Assembly (NCBI RefSeq): GCF_001425685.1
Contig: NZ_LMCY01000015.1
Span: 38,404 to 102,403, forward strand
Origin: Massilia sp. Root335
GTDB taxonomy: Bacteria > Pseudomonadota > Gammaproteobacteria > Burkholderiales > Burkholderiaceae_D
Length of the DNA stretch: 64,000 nt
Reading direction: 5' to 3'
A program made the translations under genes and the position numbers. Shown here piece after piece: positions 44,221 to 56,520 of this stretch (positions are counted from its first letter, which is position 1; the number at the start of each line of letters is the position of its first letter). The notes beneath the pieces were generated by a model, which was not told where the DNA came from, made no database searches, and was given only the letters and a program-made list of their open reading frames with translations.

Positions 44221-45461
44221 AGACGATGCGCACGACGGCGGCGCTCTGCCTCGCGGCGCTCGCCGCGGCGGCATGCGGCCGGCAGCCCGACCGCGCGCCG
44301 GCCGCCGCCGCCACCGCCAGCGCCGCCACGCCCGCGCAGCTCGCCCGGGGCAAATACCTGGCCGCGGCGGCGGACTGCGTTGCGTGCCATACCGCGCCGG
44401 GCGGGGCGCCGTTCGCCGGCGGCGTACCGCTGAAGACGAATTTCGGCACCATTTACGGCACCAACATCACGCCCGATCCCGACACCGGCATCGGGCGCTG
44501 GAGCAGCGACGATTTTTACCAGGCGCTGACCGCGGGCAAATCGCCGCACGGCCACCTGTATCCCGCGATGCCCTACACGTCGTACCGGGGCATGGCGCGC
44601 GCCGACAGCGACGCGATCTACGGCTACCTGATGCACCTGGCGCCCGTCAAACTGGCCAACCGGCAGAACGACCTGCACTTTCCGTTCAACCTGCGCTTCG
44701 GCCTCGTGTTCTGGAACATGCTGTTCCTGAAGGGCACCCTGCCCGCCAGTTCGCAGGGCCAGTCGGCGGACTGGGTGCGCGGGCGCTACCTGGCGAACGT
44801 CCTCGGCCACTGCAACGAATGCCATACGCCGCGCGGCAGGCTGGGACAGCTGGACCTCGACCGGCCGCTCGCCGGCTTCGCGCTGACGCGCTGGTTCTCG
44901 TCGAACATCACCCCGGCCGCCCTGGCGGAACGGGGCTGGACCGCCGGCGGCCTGCAGGCCTTCCTGAAGACGGGCGTGGCGCCGCAGGGTTCCGCGTTCG
45001 GCGACATGTATGAAGTCGTCAACCTGAGCACGCGTCACCTGGACGATGCCGACATCAAGGCGCTGACCATCTACCTGCTGGGCGAGCCGCCCCCCGCCGC
45101 GCCGGCGCGCCGCCAGGCCGCCGTGGAACAGGGCAAGGTCGATGCCGGGCGCCGCATCTACCTGAACGTGTGCGCCGGCTGCCATGCCGTCGACGGCGCG
45201 GGCAGGCCGCACACGGCCGTGGCCATGCGCGGCAATACGACGGTGCGCGAGGCGAATGCGCACAACCTCATCGTCACCATCCTCGACGGCCTGCCGGAAC
45301 AAAAACTGGGCGGACTGGAAAACATGCAGCCGATGCCCGGTTTCGCGCAGGGCATGAGCGACGCCGACGTGGCCGCCCTCGTCAACTACCTGCGCGCCAC
45401 CTGGGGCGACCTGCCCGCCGACGTCACGCCGGACCGGGTCGCGGTGCTGCGCCACCCCTGA
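44217..45461 (+). CDS. Three-haem cytochrome c electron-acceptor subunit
   Basis: 414 residues, exported, with three CXXCH haem sites: CVACH, CNECH and CAGCH. The signal sequence ends LAAAAC, so it may be a lipoprotein. The three cytochrome c domains resemble the membrane-bound subunit of alcohol/gluconate dehydrogenases, with Met ligands likely in PAMPYTSY and QPMPGFA. Translationally coupled to the 2Fe-2S subunit, it would take electrons from the hydroxylase to the respiratory chain. Confidence 0.93.
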   Translation: MKTMRTTAALCLAALAAAACGRQPDRAPAAAATASAATPAQLARGKYLAAAADCVACHTAPGGAPFAGGVPLKTNFGTIYGTNITPDPDTGIGRWSSDDFYQALTAGKSPHGHLYPAMPYTSYRGMARADSDAIYGYLMHLAPVKLANRQNDLHFPFNLRFGLVFWNMLFLKGTLPASSQGQSADWVRGRYLANVLGHCNECHTPRGRLGQLDLDRPLAGFALTRWFSSNITPAALAERGWTAGGLQAFLKTGVAPQGSAFGDMYEVVNLSTRHLDDADIKALTIYLLGEPPPAAPARRQAAVEQGKVDAGRRIYLNVCAGCHAVDGAGRPHTAVAMRGNTTVREANAHNLIVTILDGLPEQKLGGLENMQPMPGFAQGMSDADVAALVNYLRATWGDLPADVTPDRVAVLRHP

Positions 45462-45474
45462 CGCGCGGGGACCG

Positions 45475-47163
45475 TCAGCGCGGGCCGCGCGGCCCATCCA
45501 GCGGGCGGTAGTTCACGTCCTGCGCCTGCAGCCGGTCCAGCGCGGCCGGCATCGCCCGTTCGAAGCGGCCGTAGTCCTTGCGCGACGGCGGCGTCCACAA
45601 GCCTTCCGCCAGCGCCAGCAGGCGCGGCCAGGCCATGTATTCGACGTCGCGCGGCGTCGCCATGTACTCCGTCCACAACTGCGCCTGGCTGCCCAGCACG
45701 TGGTTCGCCTCTCCCGGCGGCAGCGCGGCGGGCAGCGGGTCGTACGCGTACACGCGCGCGAGCGTCGTCACGTCGCGCACGCCCATCGGCTCGCGGAAGC
45801 CCGGGCTGCCCGGCGCGGCCTGGTAAAAGTCGAAATAGGTCTCGCGCTCCGGCGTCATGACGACGTCATGCCCGGCGCCGGCCGCCTTGATGCCGCCCGC
45901 CTCGCCGTGCCAGCTCATCACCGTGGCACCCGGCGCGAGGCCGCCGTCGAGGATCTCGTCCCAGCCGACCAGGCGGCGCCCGTGCTGCGCCAGATAGGCA
46001 TCCATGCGGCCGATGAACCAGCTCTGCAAGCCATGCAGGGCCGGATGCGCGGCCGGCCGGCCCTGCGCATCCCGGTAATCCTGCAGGTCCTGCAAGGTCG
46101 CCGTCGCGGGCACGAGCCCCACCTGCTTCATGCGCGCCAGCGCGGCCGGCGAATGCGCCCATTCCGTCTTCGGGCATTCGTCGCCGCCCACGTGCACGTA
46201 CGGTCCCGGAAACAGGTCCATCACCTCGTCCAGCACGTGCTGCAGGAAGACGATGGTGCCGTCCTCCACGTTGAACACGTGCGGGATGACGCCCCAGTCG
46301 CGGCCCACTTCCAGCTGGCGGCCGGGGTTGTTGCCCAGCGCCGGATACGCGGCGATGGCAGCCAGCGCGTGGCCCGGCATTTCGATTTCGGGCACGATCG
46401 TCACGTGGCGCGCGGCCGCCCACGCGACCACTTCGCGGATGTCGTCCTGCGTATAAAAGCCGCCGTGCGGCTTGCCGTCGTAGCGTGGGGGCGAGTACGC
46501 GACCATGCTGTCGCGCCGCCACGCGCCGACCTGGGTCAGGCGCGGATAGCGCTTGATCTCGATGCGCCAGCCCTGGTCGTCCGTCAGGTGCCAGTGGAAG
46601 ACGTTCATCTTGTGCTGGGCCAGCAGCTCGATGTGCTTCATGACGAATGCCTTGGGCATGAAGTGGCGCGCCACGTCCAGGTGGCTGCCGCGCCACGAGA
46701 ACCGCGGCGCGTCCTCGATGGCCACGGCCGGCAGCGCCCACGTGCGCCGCACCGGCGCCTGCCGGTAGATATCCGCCGGCAGCATCTGGCGCAAGGTCTG
46801 GATGCCGTAGAACAGGCCGGCGGGCTGCGCGGCCGCGATGGTCACGCCGGCGGCGTCGCTCACGAGGCGGTAGCCTTCGCTGCCCGTATCGGCTTTCGGA
46901 TCGAGGCGCAGGCGGATCGCGTTCGCGCCGTCGTGCGCGCCGACGGGCAGATCGAAGCCGGTGGCCGGGCGCAGGTAGTCGCGCAGCATCGCCGCCTCGG
47001 GCAGCGCCGCGCCGCTCGCGACGATGCGGGTCGCCGGCGTCAGCACGTATTCGCCGCTCCCGCGCTGCAGGTGCGCGGGACGCGGCACGATGTCCGGTGC
47101 CGCATCCTGCCCGTGCGCGGCGCCGGTCAGGCAACAAAAGGACAGGACGACGAACATGCGCAT
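45475..47163 (-). CDS. GH20 beta-N-acetylhexosaminidase
   Basis: Exported (MRMFVVLSFCCLTGAAHGQ) exo-hexosaminidase releasing GlcNAc/GalNAc from chitin oligosaccharides or glycans. Domain 1 (about 25-140) is the GH20b substrate-assisting domain. The catalytic barrel follows: VARHFMPKAFVMKHIELL, FHWHLTDDQGWRIEI, VPEIEMPGHA, and HVGGDECPK with the Asp328-Glu329 pair. Length 562 is average. It lies 32 bp after the anti-sigma gene on the same strand, so it is probably transcribed with the sigma/anti-sigma pair. Its 3' end meets the cytochrome gene tail to tail, 13 bp apart. Confidence 0.94.
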   Translation of the reverse strand: MRMFVVLSFCCLTGAAHGQDAAPDIVPRPAHLQRGSGEYVLTPATRIVASGAALPEAAMLRDYLRPATGFDLPVGAHDGANAIRLRLDPKADTGSEGYRLVSDAAGVTIAAAQPAGLFYGIQTLRQMLPADIYRQAPVRRTWALPAVAIEDAPRFSWRGSHLDVARHFMPKAFVMKHIELLAQHKMNVFHWHLTDDQGWRIEIKRYPRLTQVGAWRRDSMVAYSPPRYDGKPHGGFYTQDDIREVVAWAAARHVTIVPEIEMPGHALAAIAAYPALGNNPGRQLEVGRDWGVIPHVFNVEDGTIVFLQHVLDEVMDLFPGPYVHVGGDECPKTEWAHSPAALARMKQVGLVPATATLQDLQDYRDAQGRPAAHPALHGLQSWFIGRMDAYLAQHGRRLVGWDEILDGGLAPGATVMSWHGEAGGIKAAGAGHDVVMTPERETYFDFYQAAPGSPGFREPMGVRDVTTLARVYAYDPLPAALPPGEANHVLGSQAQLWTEYMATPRDVEYMAWPRLLALAEGLWTPPSRKDYGRFERAMPAALDRLQAQDVNYRPLDGPRGPR

Positions 47164-47195
47164 GCCAGACCTCGACGATGAATGAATGGGTGGAA

Positions 47196-47912
47196 TCACA
47201 GGCGCGCCCAGCTGCCCTTGTACAGCACGGGGCCGGTCGGCCCGTTCGGATCGGGCGAACCGCCTTTCGGCTCCAGGCTGATCGCGAGCAGCGCCACGTC
47301 CGGATCGGTGGCGCGCGCGTCGAGCGTCAGGTCGGTGCTGCGGTTGCCGGGCAGGATGCCGAGCGAGCGCGGCTTGCCTGCCTGCGTGATCGCCCACAGC
47401 TGCAGCGTGCGGTCGGCAGGCACGTGGACGTCGGCCGCGACGCGCACCCGGAGCTTGCCGCGCCGCGTGTCGGCCGTGACGACCAGCGCCGTGTGCGACT
47501 GGGCGTCGGACAGCGCCGCGATCTGCTGCGGCGGCGCGCCCGCTTCGTTCAGCGCGGCCATGCGCACGGCCAGCACGAGCAGGCCCGCGCTCGCGGCCAG
47601 CGCCAGCACGCCCCACGGCCGCGCCGCGGCGGTGCGCCAGAACTGCCACCACGGTGCGGACGACGGGGACGGCGCGGGCGCGGGGTGGAGGCGGCGCTCG
47701 ATGCCCGCCCACACGCGCGCCGGCGGCGTCACGGGCCGTTCCAGCTCGGCCAGCGTCGCGAGCCGTCCCTGCCAGTCGGCGACCAGGGCGCGCAGCCGGC
47801 GGTCGTCGCGCAGCCACGTCTCGAAACGGCGCCGCGCACCGCCCCGCAAGGTGCCCAGCGCGTATTCGGCCGCGAGCTTGTCGGCCAGGGCCGGATTGTC
47901 CCGGATGTTCAT
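47196..47912 (-). CDS. Anti-sigma-K factor, RskA family
   Basis: 238 residues with one membrane span (about 95-115, VLALAASAGLLVLAV). The cytoplasmic N-terminus (LAAEYALGTLRGGARRRFETWL) is the sigma-binding helix bundle. The C-terminal RskA domain (TLQLWAITQAGKPRSLGILP) would be periplasmic and sense a signal, possibly through proteolysis. ATG 47912 overlaps the sigma gene stop by four bases. It should hold the cognate ECF sigma at the membrane until induced. Confidence 0.93.
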   Translation of the reverse strand: MNIRDNPALADKLAAEYALGTLRGGARRRFETWLRDDRRLRALVADWQGRLATLAELERPVTPPARVWAGIERRLHPAPAPSPSSAPWWQFWRTAAARPWGVLALAASAGLLVLAVRMAALNEAGAPPQQIAALSDAQSHTALVVTADTRRGKLRVRVAADVHVPADRTLQLWAITQAGKPRSLGILPGNRSTDLTLDARATDPDVALLAISLEPKGGSPDPNGPTGPVLYKGSWARL

Positions 47913-48487
47913 GCAGCCTCCCGTTTGGCCAGGCACTCGCGCAGCCGCTCGAGGCCGCGCCGGATCCACGTCTTGACCGTGCCGATGGGCAGGCCGAGGC
48001 GCCCCGCCACCTCGCTGTGCGACAGGTCGTGCAGATACGCCATGCCGATCGCCTGGCGCTGGCGGCCCGCGAGCGTGTCCATGCAATCGGCCAGCGCCCG
48101 CGCGTCGCGCGACGCCTGCGCCAGCTCGTACGGTCCGGCGGCCGTGTCGGCCAGGCCGTCGGCATCGTCGGGTTCCACCTGCGCGTCCGCGCCGCCCGCC
48201 CGCGCGCGGCGCAGGATGTCCAGCGCCTTGTTGCGCACGATCGTCACCATCCACGTGAGCGGCGCCGCCAGGTGCGGCTGGTAGCCGGACGCCGCGTGCC
48301 AGATGGCGACGAAGGCGTCCTGCACGGCGTCCTCCGCCAGCTCGTCCTTGCGCAGGACGCGCAGCGCGACGCCGAACAGTTTCGCGGACGTGGCGTCGTA
48401 CAGGGCGCGGAACGCCTTGCGGTCCTGCAGGGCCACGGCGGCAAGCAGGTGGTACAGGCGGTCGTCCTGGTCGGTCTCCTCGCTCAC
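47909..48487 (-). CDS. ECF RNA polymerase sigma factor, SigK-like
   Basis: 192 residues: region 2 (FRALYDATSAKLFGVALRVL, DAVQDAFVAIWHAASGY) and region 4 (RQRQAIGMAYLHDLSHSEVAGRL, GTVKTWIRRGLERLR). No region 3, as expected of ECF sigmas. It begins at GTG 48487 after AAGG. Paired with the RskA-type anti-sigma and probably directing transcription of its own operon, including the hexosaminidase; I could not identify a repeated promoter motif to prove it. Confidence 0.94.
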   Translation of the reverse strand: MSEETDQDDRLYHLLAAVALQDRKAFRALYDATSAKLFGVALRVLRKDELAEDAVQDAFVAIWHAASGYQPHLAAPLTWMVTIVRNKALDILRRARAGGADAQVEPDDADGLADTAAGPYELAQASRDARALADCMDTLAGRQRQAIGMAYLHDLSHSEVAGRLGLPIGTVKTWIRRGLERLRECLAKREAA

Positions 48488-48623
48488 GGCGCCCTTTTCA
48501 TTGATTTAATGAAAACATTGTAGCGCGACAAGCCACTGGCGGGGTGCCGATTGCAAGCGTGCGGTCGCCATGCCCCGTCCATGCCCTCATATACGCGGCC
48601 GCGGCGGCACCGGATTCAGCGAT

Positions 48624-49538
48624 TCACAGTTTTTCGCCGCCGTGCGCGATCCCGTGGTCGTCGTAGACCGCGTACACGGCCGCCAGGATGTTTTCCAGCT
48701 CGGGCGACCGGTCCATGTGGCGCACGGAAAAGAAGATCGGCGACACCGCGTGCGGCTCGTCCAGCGGGCGGTACACGACGTTCCGGTGATGCATGCCCTG
48801 CACGCTTTCCGGCACGATGGCGATGCCCTGCCCGGCCGCGACGAGTCCCATCGCGATCTGCAGTTCGCGCACCTCGGTCACGTGTTCCGGCGTCAGGTTC
48901 GCTTCGCTGAAGGCGGCCAGCACCTGGTCGGCAAAGCTCGGGCGCGGCGCTTTCGGGTACACGAGCAGCGCTTCGTGGACCAGTTCCGTCAGGCGCAGGC
49001 CGCCCGCGCCGCCGGCGAGGCGGTGGCCGGGGAACAGCGCCACGACCATCGGCTCCTCGCGCAGCCGGATGCGGCGGATGCTCGGGTCCGCGCTCTTGAG
49101 GCGCCCGAAGCCCACGTCGATGCGGCCTTCCTTGAGGGCCTTGAGCTGTTCCACCGTCGTCATCTCGTGCAGCGCGATGTCGACCTCGGGATGGCGCTCG
49201 CGGTAGCGGCGGATGATGTCGGGCAGCAGGCCGTACAGGGTCGAGGCGACGAAGCCGACGGACAGCGTGCGTTCCAGCTTGCCGATGCGCTGGGTCATCG
49301 TGCGCAAGTCGCGCACCTGGTCGAGCAGCGTCCTGGCGTGGGCGAGGAAAAAGGCGCCGGCCTCGGTCAGGCGCAGCGGCCGCACGCCTTTTTCGATCAG
49401 GACCACGCCCAGGTCTTCCTCCAGCTGCTGGATCTGCCGGCTCAGCGGCGGCTGGGCGATGTGGAGGCGCTCGGCCGCCCGGGTGAAATTCCGCTCTTCC
49501 GCCACGGCGACGAAGTAACGCAGGTGCCGCAATTCCAT
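48624..49538 (-). CDS. LysR-family activator of cat/ben genes (CatM/BenM/CatR type)
   Basis: 304 residues: winged helix (MELRHLRYFVAVAEERNFTRAAERL, QPPLSRQIQQLEEDLG), then the effector domain (SVGFVASTLYGLLPDIIRRYRERHPEV), very like BenM/CatM, which respond to cis,cis-muconate. I choose ATG 49538, preceded by GAGAGG; a GTG at 49571 in frame would read through the operator. It is divergent from catB with 102 bp between. Its Shine-Dalgarno lies inside an ATAC-N7-GTAT element, so binding would also repress its own expression. Confidence 0.9.
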   Translation of the reverse strand: MELRHLRYFVAVAEERNFTRAAERLHIAQPPLSRQIQQLEEDLGVVLIEKGVRPLRLTEAGAFFLAHARTLLDQVRDLRTMTQRIGKLERTLSVGFVASTLYGLLPDIIRRYRERHPEVDIALHEMTTVEQLKALKEGRIDVGFGRLKSADPSIRRIRLREEPMVVALFPGHRLAGGAGGLRLTELVHEALLVYPKAPRPSFADQVLAAFSEANLTPEHVTEVRELQIAMGLVAAGQGIAIVPESVQGMHHRNVVYRPLDEPHAVSPIFFSVRHMDRSPELENILAAVYAVYDDHGIAHGGEKL

Positions 49539-49542
49539 TTCA

Positions 49543-49579
49543 ATACCTCTCAGGTATGGACTTGATACCACAACAGTGT
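49543..49579. promoter_or_regulatory. BenM/CatM-type operator sites
   Basis: 49543-49557 is a perfect ATAC-N7-GTAT, the consensus established for BenM and CatM in Acinetobacter. A second, one-mismatch copy (ATAC-N7-GTGT) is at 49565-49579, 22 bp away on the catB side, matching the tandem-site arrangement of LysR tetramers. Confidence 0.75.
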
Positions 49580-49640
49580 TGGACGCCCGTTATTCGCAGG
49601 AATATCGTGGCATCACTCCACCGAATTATACGCACCGAAT

Positions 49641-50750
49641 ATGATCCAAACTATCGACACCTTCTTGCTCGACGTCCCGACGATCCGGCCCCACAAGCTG
49701 TCCGTCGCGACGATGAACACGCAAACCCTGGTCCTGGTGCGCATCCGCTGCGCCGACGGCATTCAGGGCTGGGGCGAGGCCACGACCATCGGCGGCCTGA
49801 ATTACGGCGACGAGAGCCCGGAAAGCATCAAGGTCAATATCGACACCCACATCGCCCCGCTGCTGCTCGGCATGGACGCCGGCGCGCCGGCGAAAGCGAT
49901 GGCGAAGGTGCGCCGGACCATCCAGGGCAACCGCTTCGCCAAGTGCGCGCTCGAGACGGCCCTGCTGGACGCGCAGGCGCGCCGCCTGGACGTGCCGCTG
50001 TCCGAGCTGCTCGGCGGGCGCGTGCGCGACACGCTGCCCGTGGCCTGGACGCTGGCCAGCGGCGACACGGCGCGCGACATCGCGGAAGCGGAGCACATGC
50101 TGGACATCCGCCGCCACCGCATCTTCAAGCTCAAGATCGGCCTGCGCGAGGTCGACGCCGACGTCGCGCACGTCCTCGCGATCAAGCGCGCCCTGGGCGA
50201 CCGGGCCAGCGTGCGCGTGGACGTCAACCAGGCCTGGAGCGAGGCCGACGCCGTGCGCGCCATCGCCAGGCTGCAGGACGGCGCCATCGACCTGGTCGAG
50301 CAACCCGTCAAGGCCCGCAACACGGCCGCGCTGGCGCGGCTCACGCGCCGCTTCGACGTCGCCATCATGGCCGACGAGGCGCTGCACGGCCCGGACGACG
50401 CCATGCTGCTCGCCCGCATGGACGCCGCCGGTGTGTACGCCGTCAAGATCACACAGTCCGGCGGCCTGCTGCCGGCCCTCGACGTGGCCGCCGTCGCGCG
50501 GCTGGCCGGCATCGGCCTGTACGGCGGCACGATGCTGGAAGGCGGCATCGGCACGGCGGCCACGGCCCACGTGTGCTCGACGTTCGCCGACCTCGCATGG
50601 GACACCGAATTGTTCGGCCCCCTGCTGCTGACCGAGGAAGTGCTGAGCGAGCCGCTCGTGTACCGCGACTTCGCGCTGCAGGTGCCGACCGGTCCGGGCC
50701 TGGGCGTCGACATCGACACCGACAAGTTGCGCCGCCTGCGGCGCCAATGA
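49641..50750 (+). CDS. catB: Muconate cycloisomerase
   Basis: Converts cis,cis-muconate to muconolactone. Enolase-superfamily protein of 369 residues: the Lys pair is in HRIFKLKIG, metal ligands in RVDVNQAW, DLVEQPV and IMADEAL, and the second-side Lys in VYAVKITQSGG. GTMLEGGIGTAATAHV is typical of CatB rather than chloromuconate enzymes, though that cannot be excluded. It is the first gene of an eight-gene operon running to pcaD and starts at ATG 49641 with no strong ribosome site. Confidence 0.93.
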   Translation: MIQTIDTFLLDVPTIRPHKLSVATMNTQTLVLVRIRCADGIQGWGEATTIGGLNYGDESPESIKVNIDTHIAPLLLGMDAGAPAKAMAKVRRTIQGNRFAKCALETALLDAQARRLDVPLSELLGGRVRDTLPVAWTLASGDTARDIAEAEHMLDIRRHRIFKLKIGLREVDADVAHVLAIKRALGDRASVRVDVNQAWSEADAVRAIARLQDGAIDLVEQPVKARNTAALARLTRRFDVAIMADEALHGPDDAMLLARMDAAGVYAVKITQSGGLLPALDVAAVARLAGIGLYGGTMLEGGIGTAATAHVCSTFADLAWDTELFGPLLLTEEVLSEPLVYRDFALQVPTGPGLGVDIDTDKLRRLRRQ

Positions 50751-50766
50751 CACCACGGAGACCACC

Positions 50767-51057
50767 ATGCTGTTCCACGTACGAATGAACGTCCACCTGC
50801 CCGCGTCGCTGGCGAGCGCCGACGCGGCGGCGCTCAGGCAGGCCGAGAAAGACCTCGCCCAGCGCCTGCAGCGCGAAGGCAAATGGCGCCACCTGTGGCG
50901 CATCGCCGGCCAGTACGCCAACGTCAGCATCTTCGACGTCGCCGACGCCGAGGAGCTGCATGCGCTGCTCACATCGCTGCCGCTGTTCCCCTACATGCAG
51001 ATCGACGTGATGCCGCTGTGCCGCCACCCGTCGTCCGTCCGCGACGACGACCGCTAA
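50767..51057 (+). CDS. catC: Muconolactone isomerase
   Basis: Moves the double bond of muconolactone to give 3-oxoadipate enol-lactone. 96 residues, exactly the small size of CatC; MLFHVRMNVHLP at the start and ANVSIFDVADAEELHALL, LFPYMQIDVMPLCRHPSS are diagnostic. CGGAGACC precedes ATG 50767. Located between catB and catA. Confidence 0.95.
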   Translation: MLFHVRMNVHLPASLASADAAALRQAEKDLAQRLQREGKWRHLWRIAGQYANVSIFDVADAEELHALLTSLPLFPYMQIDVMPLCRHPSSVRDDDR

Positions 51058-51080
51058 CCATCCACCACAAGGAGACAGAA

Positions 51081-52001
51081 ATGAACCACGCAGACATCGA
51101 ACGACTGGCCCGGAGCTGGGTCGTGGACGCCGCCGACCGCCCCGCCGACCCGCGCGTGCAGCAGGTCGTGCTGCGCCTGCTGGGCGATTTGTGCAAGGCC
51201 ATCGAGGACCTCGACGTCACCCCGACCGAATTCTGGCACGGCGTGTCGTACCTGGCGGCCGCCGGTGCCGCGGGCGAACTGGGCCTGCTGGCCGCGGGCC
51301 TCGGCCTGGAGCGCTTCCTCGACATCCGCGCCGACGAAGCCGAACAGAAAGCCGGCCTGGCGGGCGGCACGCCGCGCGCCATCGAAGGCCCGCTGTACGT
51401 GGCGGGCGCGCCGGAAAGCGTCGGCTTCGCCCGCCTGGACGACGGCACCGAAACGGAGCGCGGCGAGGTCCTGTTCATGCAGGGCACCGTGTTCGACCAG
51501 GACGGCCGCCCGCTGCCGGGCGCGAAGGTCGAGGTGTGGCACGCGAACCTGCTCGGCAACTACTCGTTCTTCGACCGCACCCAGCCGGACTTCAACCTGC
51601 GCCGCACGATCGTCGCCGACGACAACGGCCGCTACCGCTTCCGCTCGATCATCCCGGTCGGCTACGGCTGCCCGCCGGACGGCACGACGCAGCAGCTGCT
51701 CGACCTGCTGGGCCGCCACGGCCGCCGCCCCGCGCACATCCACTTCTTCGTGAGCCACCCCGGCCGGCGCAAGCTGACCACGCAGATCAATATCGACGGC
51801 GACGAATACCTGTGGGACGACTTCGCGTTCGCCAGCCGCGCCGGCCTCGTGCCGCCCGTGCAGCGCATCGACGACCCGGCCCGCCTCGACGCCCTGCGCC
51901 TGGACAAGCCGTACGCGTCGATCGACTTCGACTTCCACCTGTACCGCGACACCGACGCCGCCCCGGCCACGCTGGTCGACCGTCCCCGTGCCGCCGCCTG
52001 A
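51081..52001 (+). CDS. catA: Catechol 1,2-dioxygenase
   Basis: Non-haem Fe(III) intradiol dioxygenase opening catechol to cis,cis-muconate. The iron ligands are Tyr161 (LLGNYSFF), Tyr195 (IPVGYGCPP), His219 and His221 (PAHIHFF). The N-terminal helical dimer/lipid-binding domain (about 1-100) and the motif EGPLYVAGAPE are standard. 306 residues. ATG 51081 has AAGGAGA upstream. Product of the benABCD pathway is its substrate. Confidence 0.96.
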   Translation: MNHADIERLARSWVVDAADRPADPRVQQVVLRLLGDLCKAIEDLDVTPTEFWHGVSYLAAAGAAGELGLLAAGLGLERFLDIRADEAEQKAGLAGGTPRAIEGPLYVAGAPESVGFARLDDGTETERGEVLFMQGTVFDQDGRPLPGAKVEVWHANLLGNYSFFDRTQPDFNLRRTIVADDNGRYRFRSIIPVGYGCPPDGTTQQLLDLLGRHGRRPAHIHFFVSHPGRRKLTTQINIDGDEYLWDDFAFASRAGLVPPVQRIDDPARLDALRLDKPYASIDFDFHLYRDTDAAPATLVDRPRAAA

Positions 52002-52010
52002 GGACACGCC

Positions 52011-55694
<3,684 letters not shown>

Positions 55695-55698
55695 CGCC

Positions 55699-56520
55699 AT
55701 GCGCTTCGTACAAGTGGATGACGTGCGCCTGCATTACCGGGCCGACGGCGATCCGGCGCGGCCCTGCATCGTGCTCTCGAATTCCCTCGGCACCGACCTC
55801 GCCATGTGGGAGCCGCAGGCGGCCCGCCTGGCCCGCGATTTTTACGTGCTGCGCTACGACGCGCGCGGCCACGGCCGGTCGGGACGCGGCACGGCGAGCG
55901 TGACGCTGGAACGCCTGGGGCTCGACGTGACCGGCCTGCTCGACGCGCTGGGCATCGCGCGGGCGCACTTCTGCGGGATCTCGATGGGCGGCATGACGGG
56001 CCAGTGGCTCGCCATCCACCAGCCGCACCGGATCGCCAGCCTGGTGCTCGCGAATACGGCGGCCCGCATCGACACGGCCTCAAGCTGGACGGCGCGCGCC
56101 GAACAGGTGCGGCGCGCAGGAATGGACGGGGTCGCCGACGGCGCGGCCGCGCGCTGGTTCACGCAAGGCTTCATCGACCGCGAGCGCCCGCTGGTGGACC
56201 GCCTCGTCGCGGCCCTGCGCGCACAGGATGCCGAAGGCTACGCGGCCTGCTGCGACGCGCTGGCCCAGGCCGACCTGCGGATGGACGTCGCCCGGGTGCG
56301 CGCGCCGACGCTCGTCATCGCGGGTGCCGCCGACCCGGTGACGACGGTCGCCGACGGCGAACGGCTCGCGGCGGCGATCGCCGGGGCGCAGCTGGCCGTC
56401 GTGCCGGCGTCGCACATCTCGAACCTGGAAGCGGCGCCGGCGTTCACCGACCACCTGCTGCGCTTCCTGGCCGGATGCGTCAGTGCGCAACCAGCGACTT
56501 CACCAGCTTCACGCGCTTGA
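55699..56520 (+). CDS. pcaD: 3-oxoadipate enol-lactonase
   Basis: Alpha/beta-hydrolase (273 residues) hydrolysing the enol-lactone from CatC to 3-oxoadipate. LSNSLGTDLAMWEPQ at the N-terminus and GISMGG with Ser95 are PcaD signatures; the Asp is in IAGAADPVT and the His in VPASHISNLE. It completes the branch, but no pcaIJ or pcaF gene is in the window. Its last 41 bases overlap the antisense end of the transporter gene, and about 14 C-terminal residues extend past the usual end (FLAG). Confidence 0.92.
   Translation: MRFVQVDDVRLHYRADGDPARPCIVLSNSLGTDLAMWEPQAARLARDFYVLRYDARGHGRSGRGTASVTLERLGLDVTGLLDALGIARAHFCGISMGGMTGQWLAIHQPHRIASLVLANTAARIDTASSWTARAEQVRRAGMDGVADGAAARWFTQGFIDRERPLVDRLVAALRAQDAEGYAACCDALAQADLRMDVARVRAPTLVIAGAADPVTTVADGERLAAAIAGAQLAVVPASHISNLEAAPAFTDHLLRFLAGCVSAQPATSPASRA

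Noticed and set aside
48488..48623. Self-recognised ECF promoter before the sigma gene
   Set aside because: No -35/-10 pair there is repeated before another gene in the window, so it cannot be supported.
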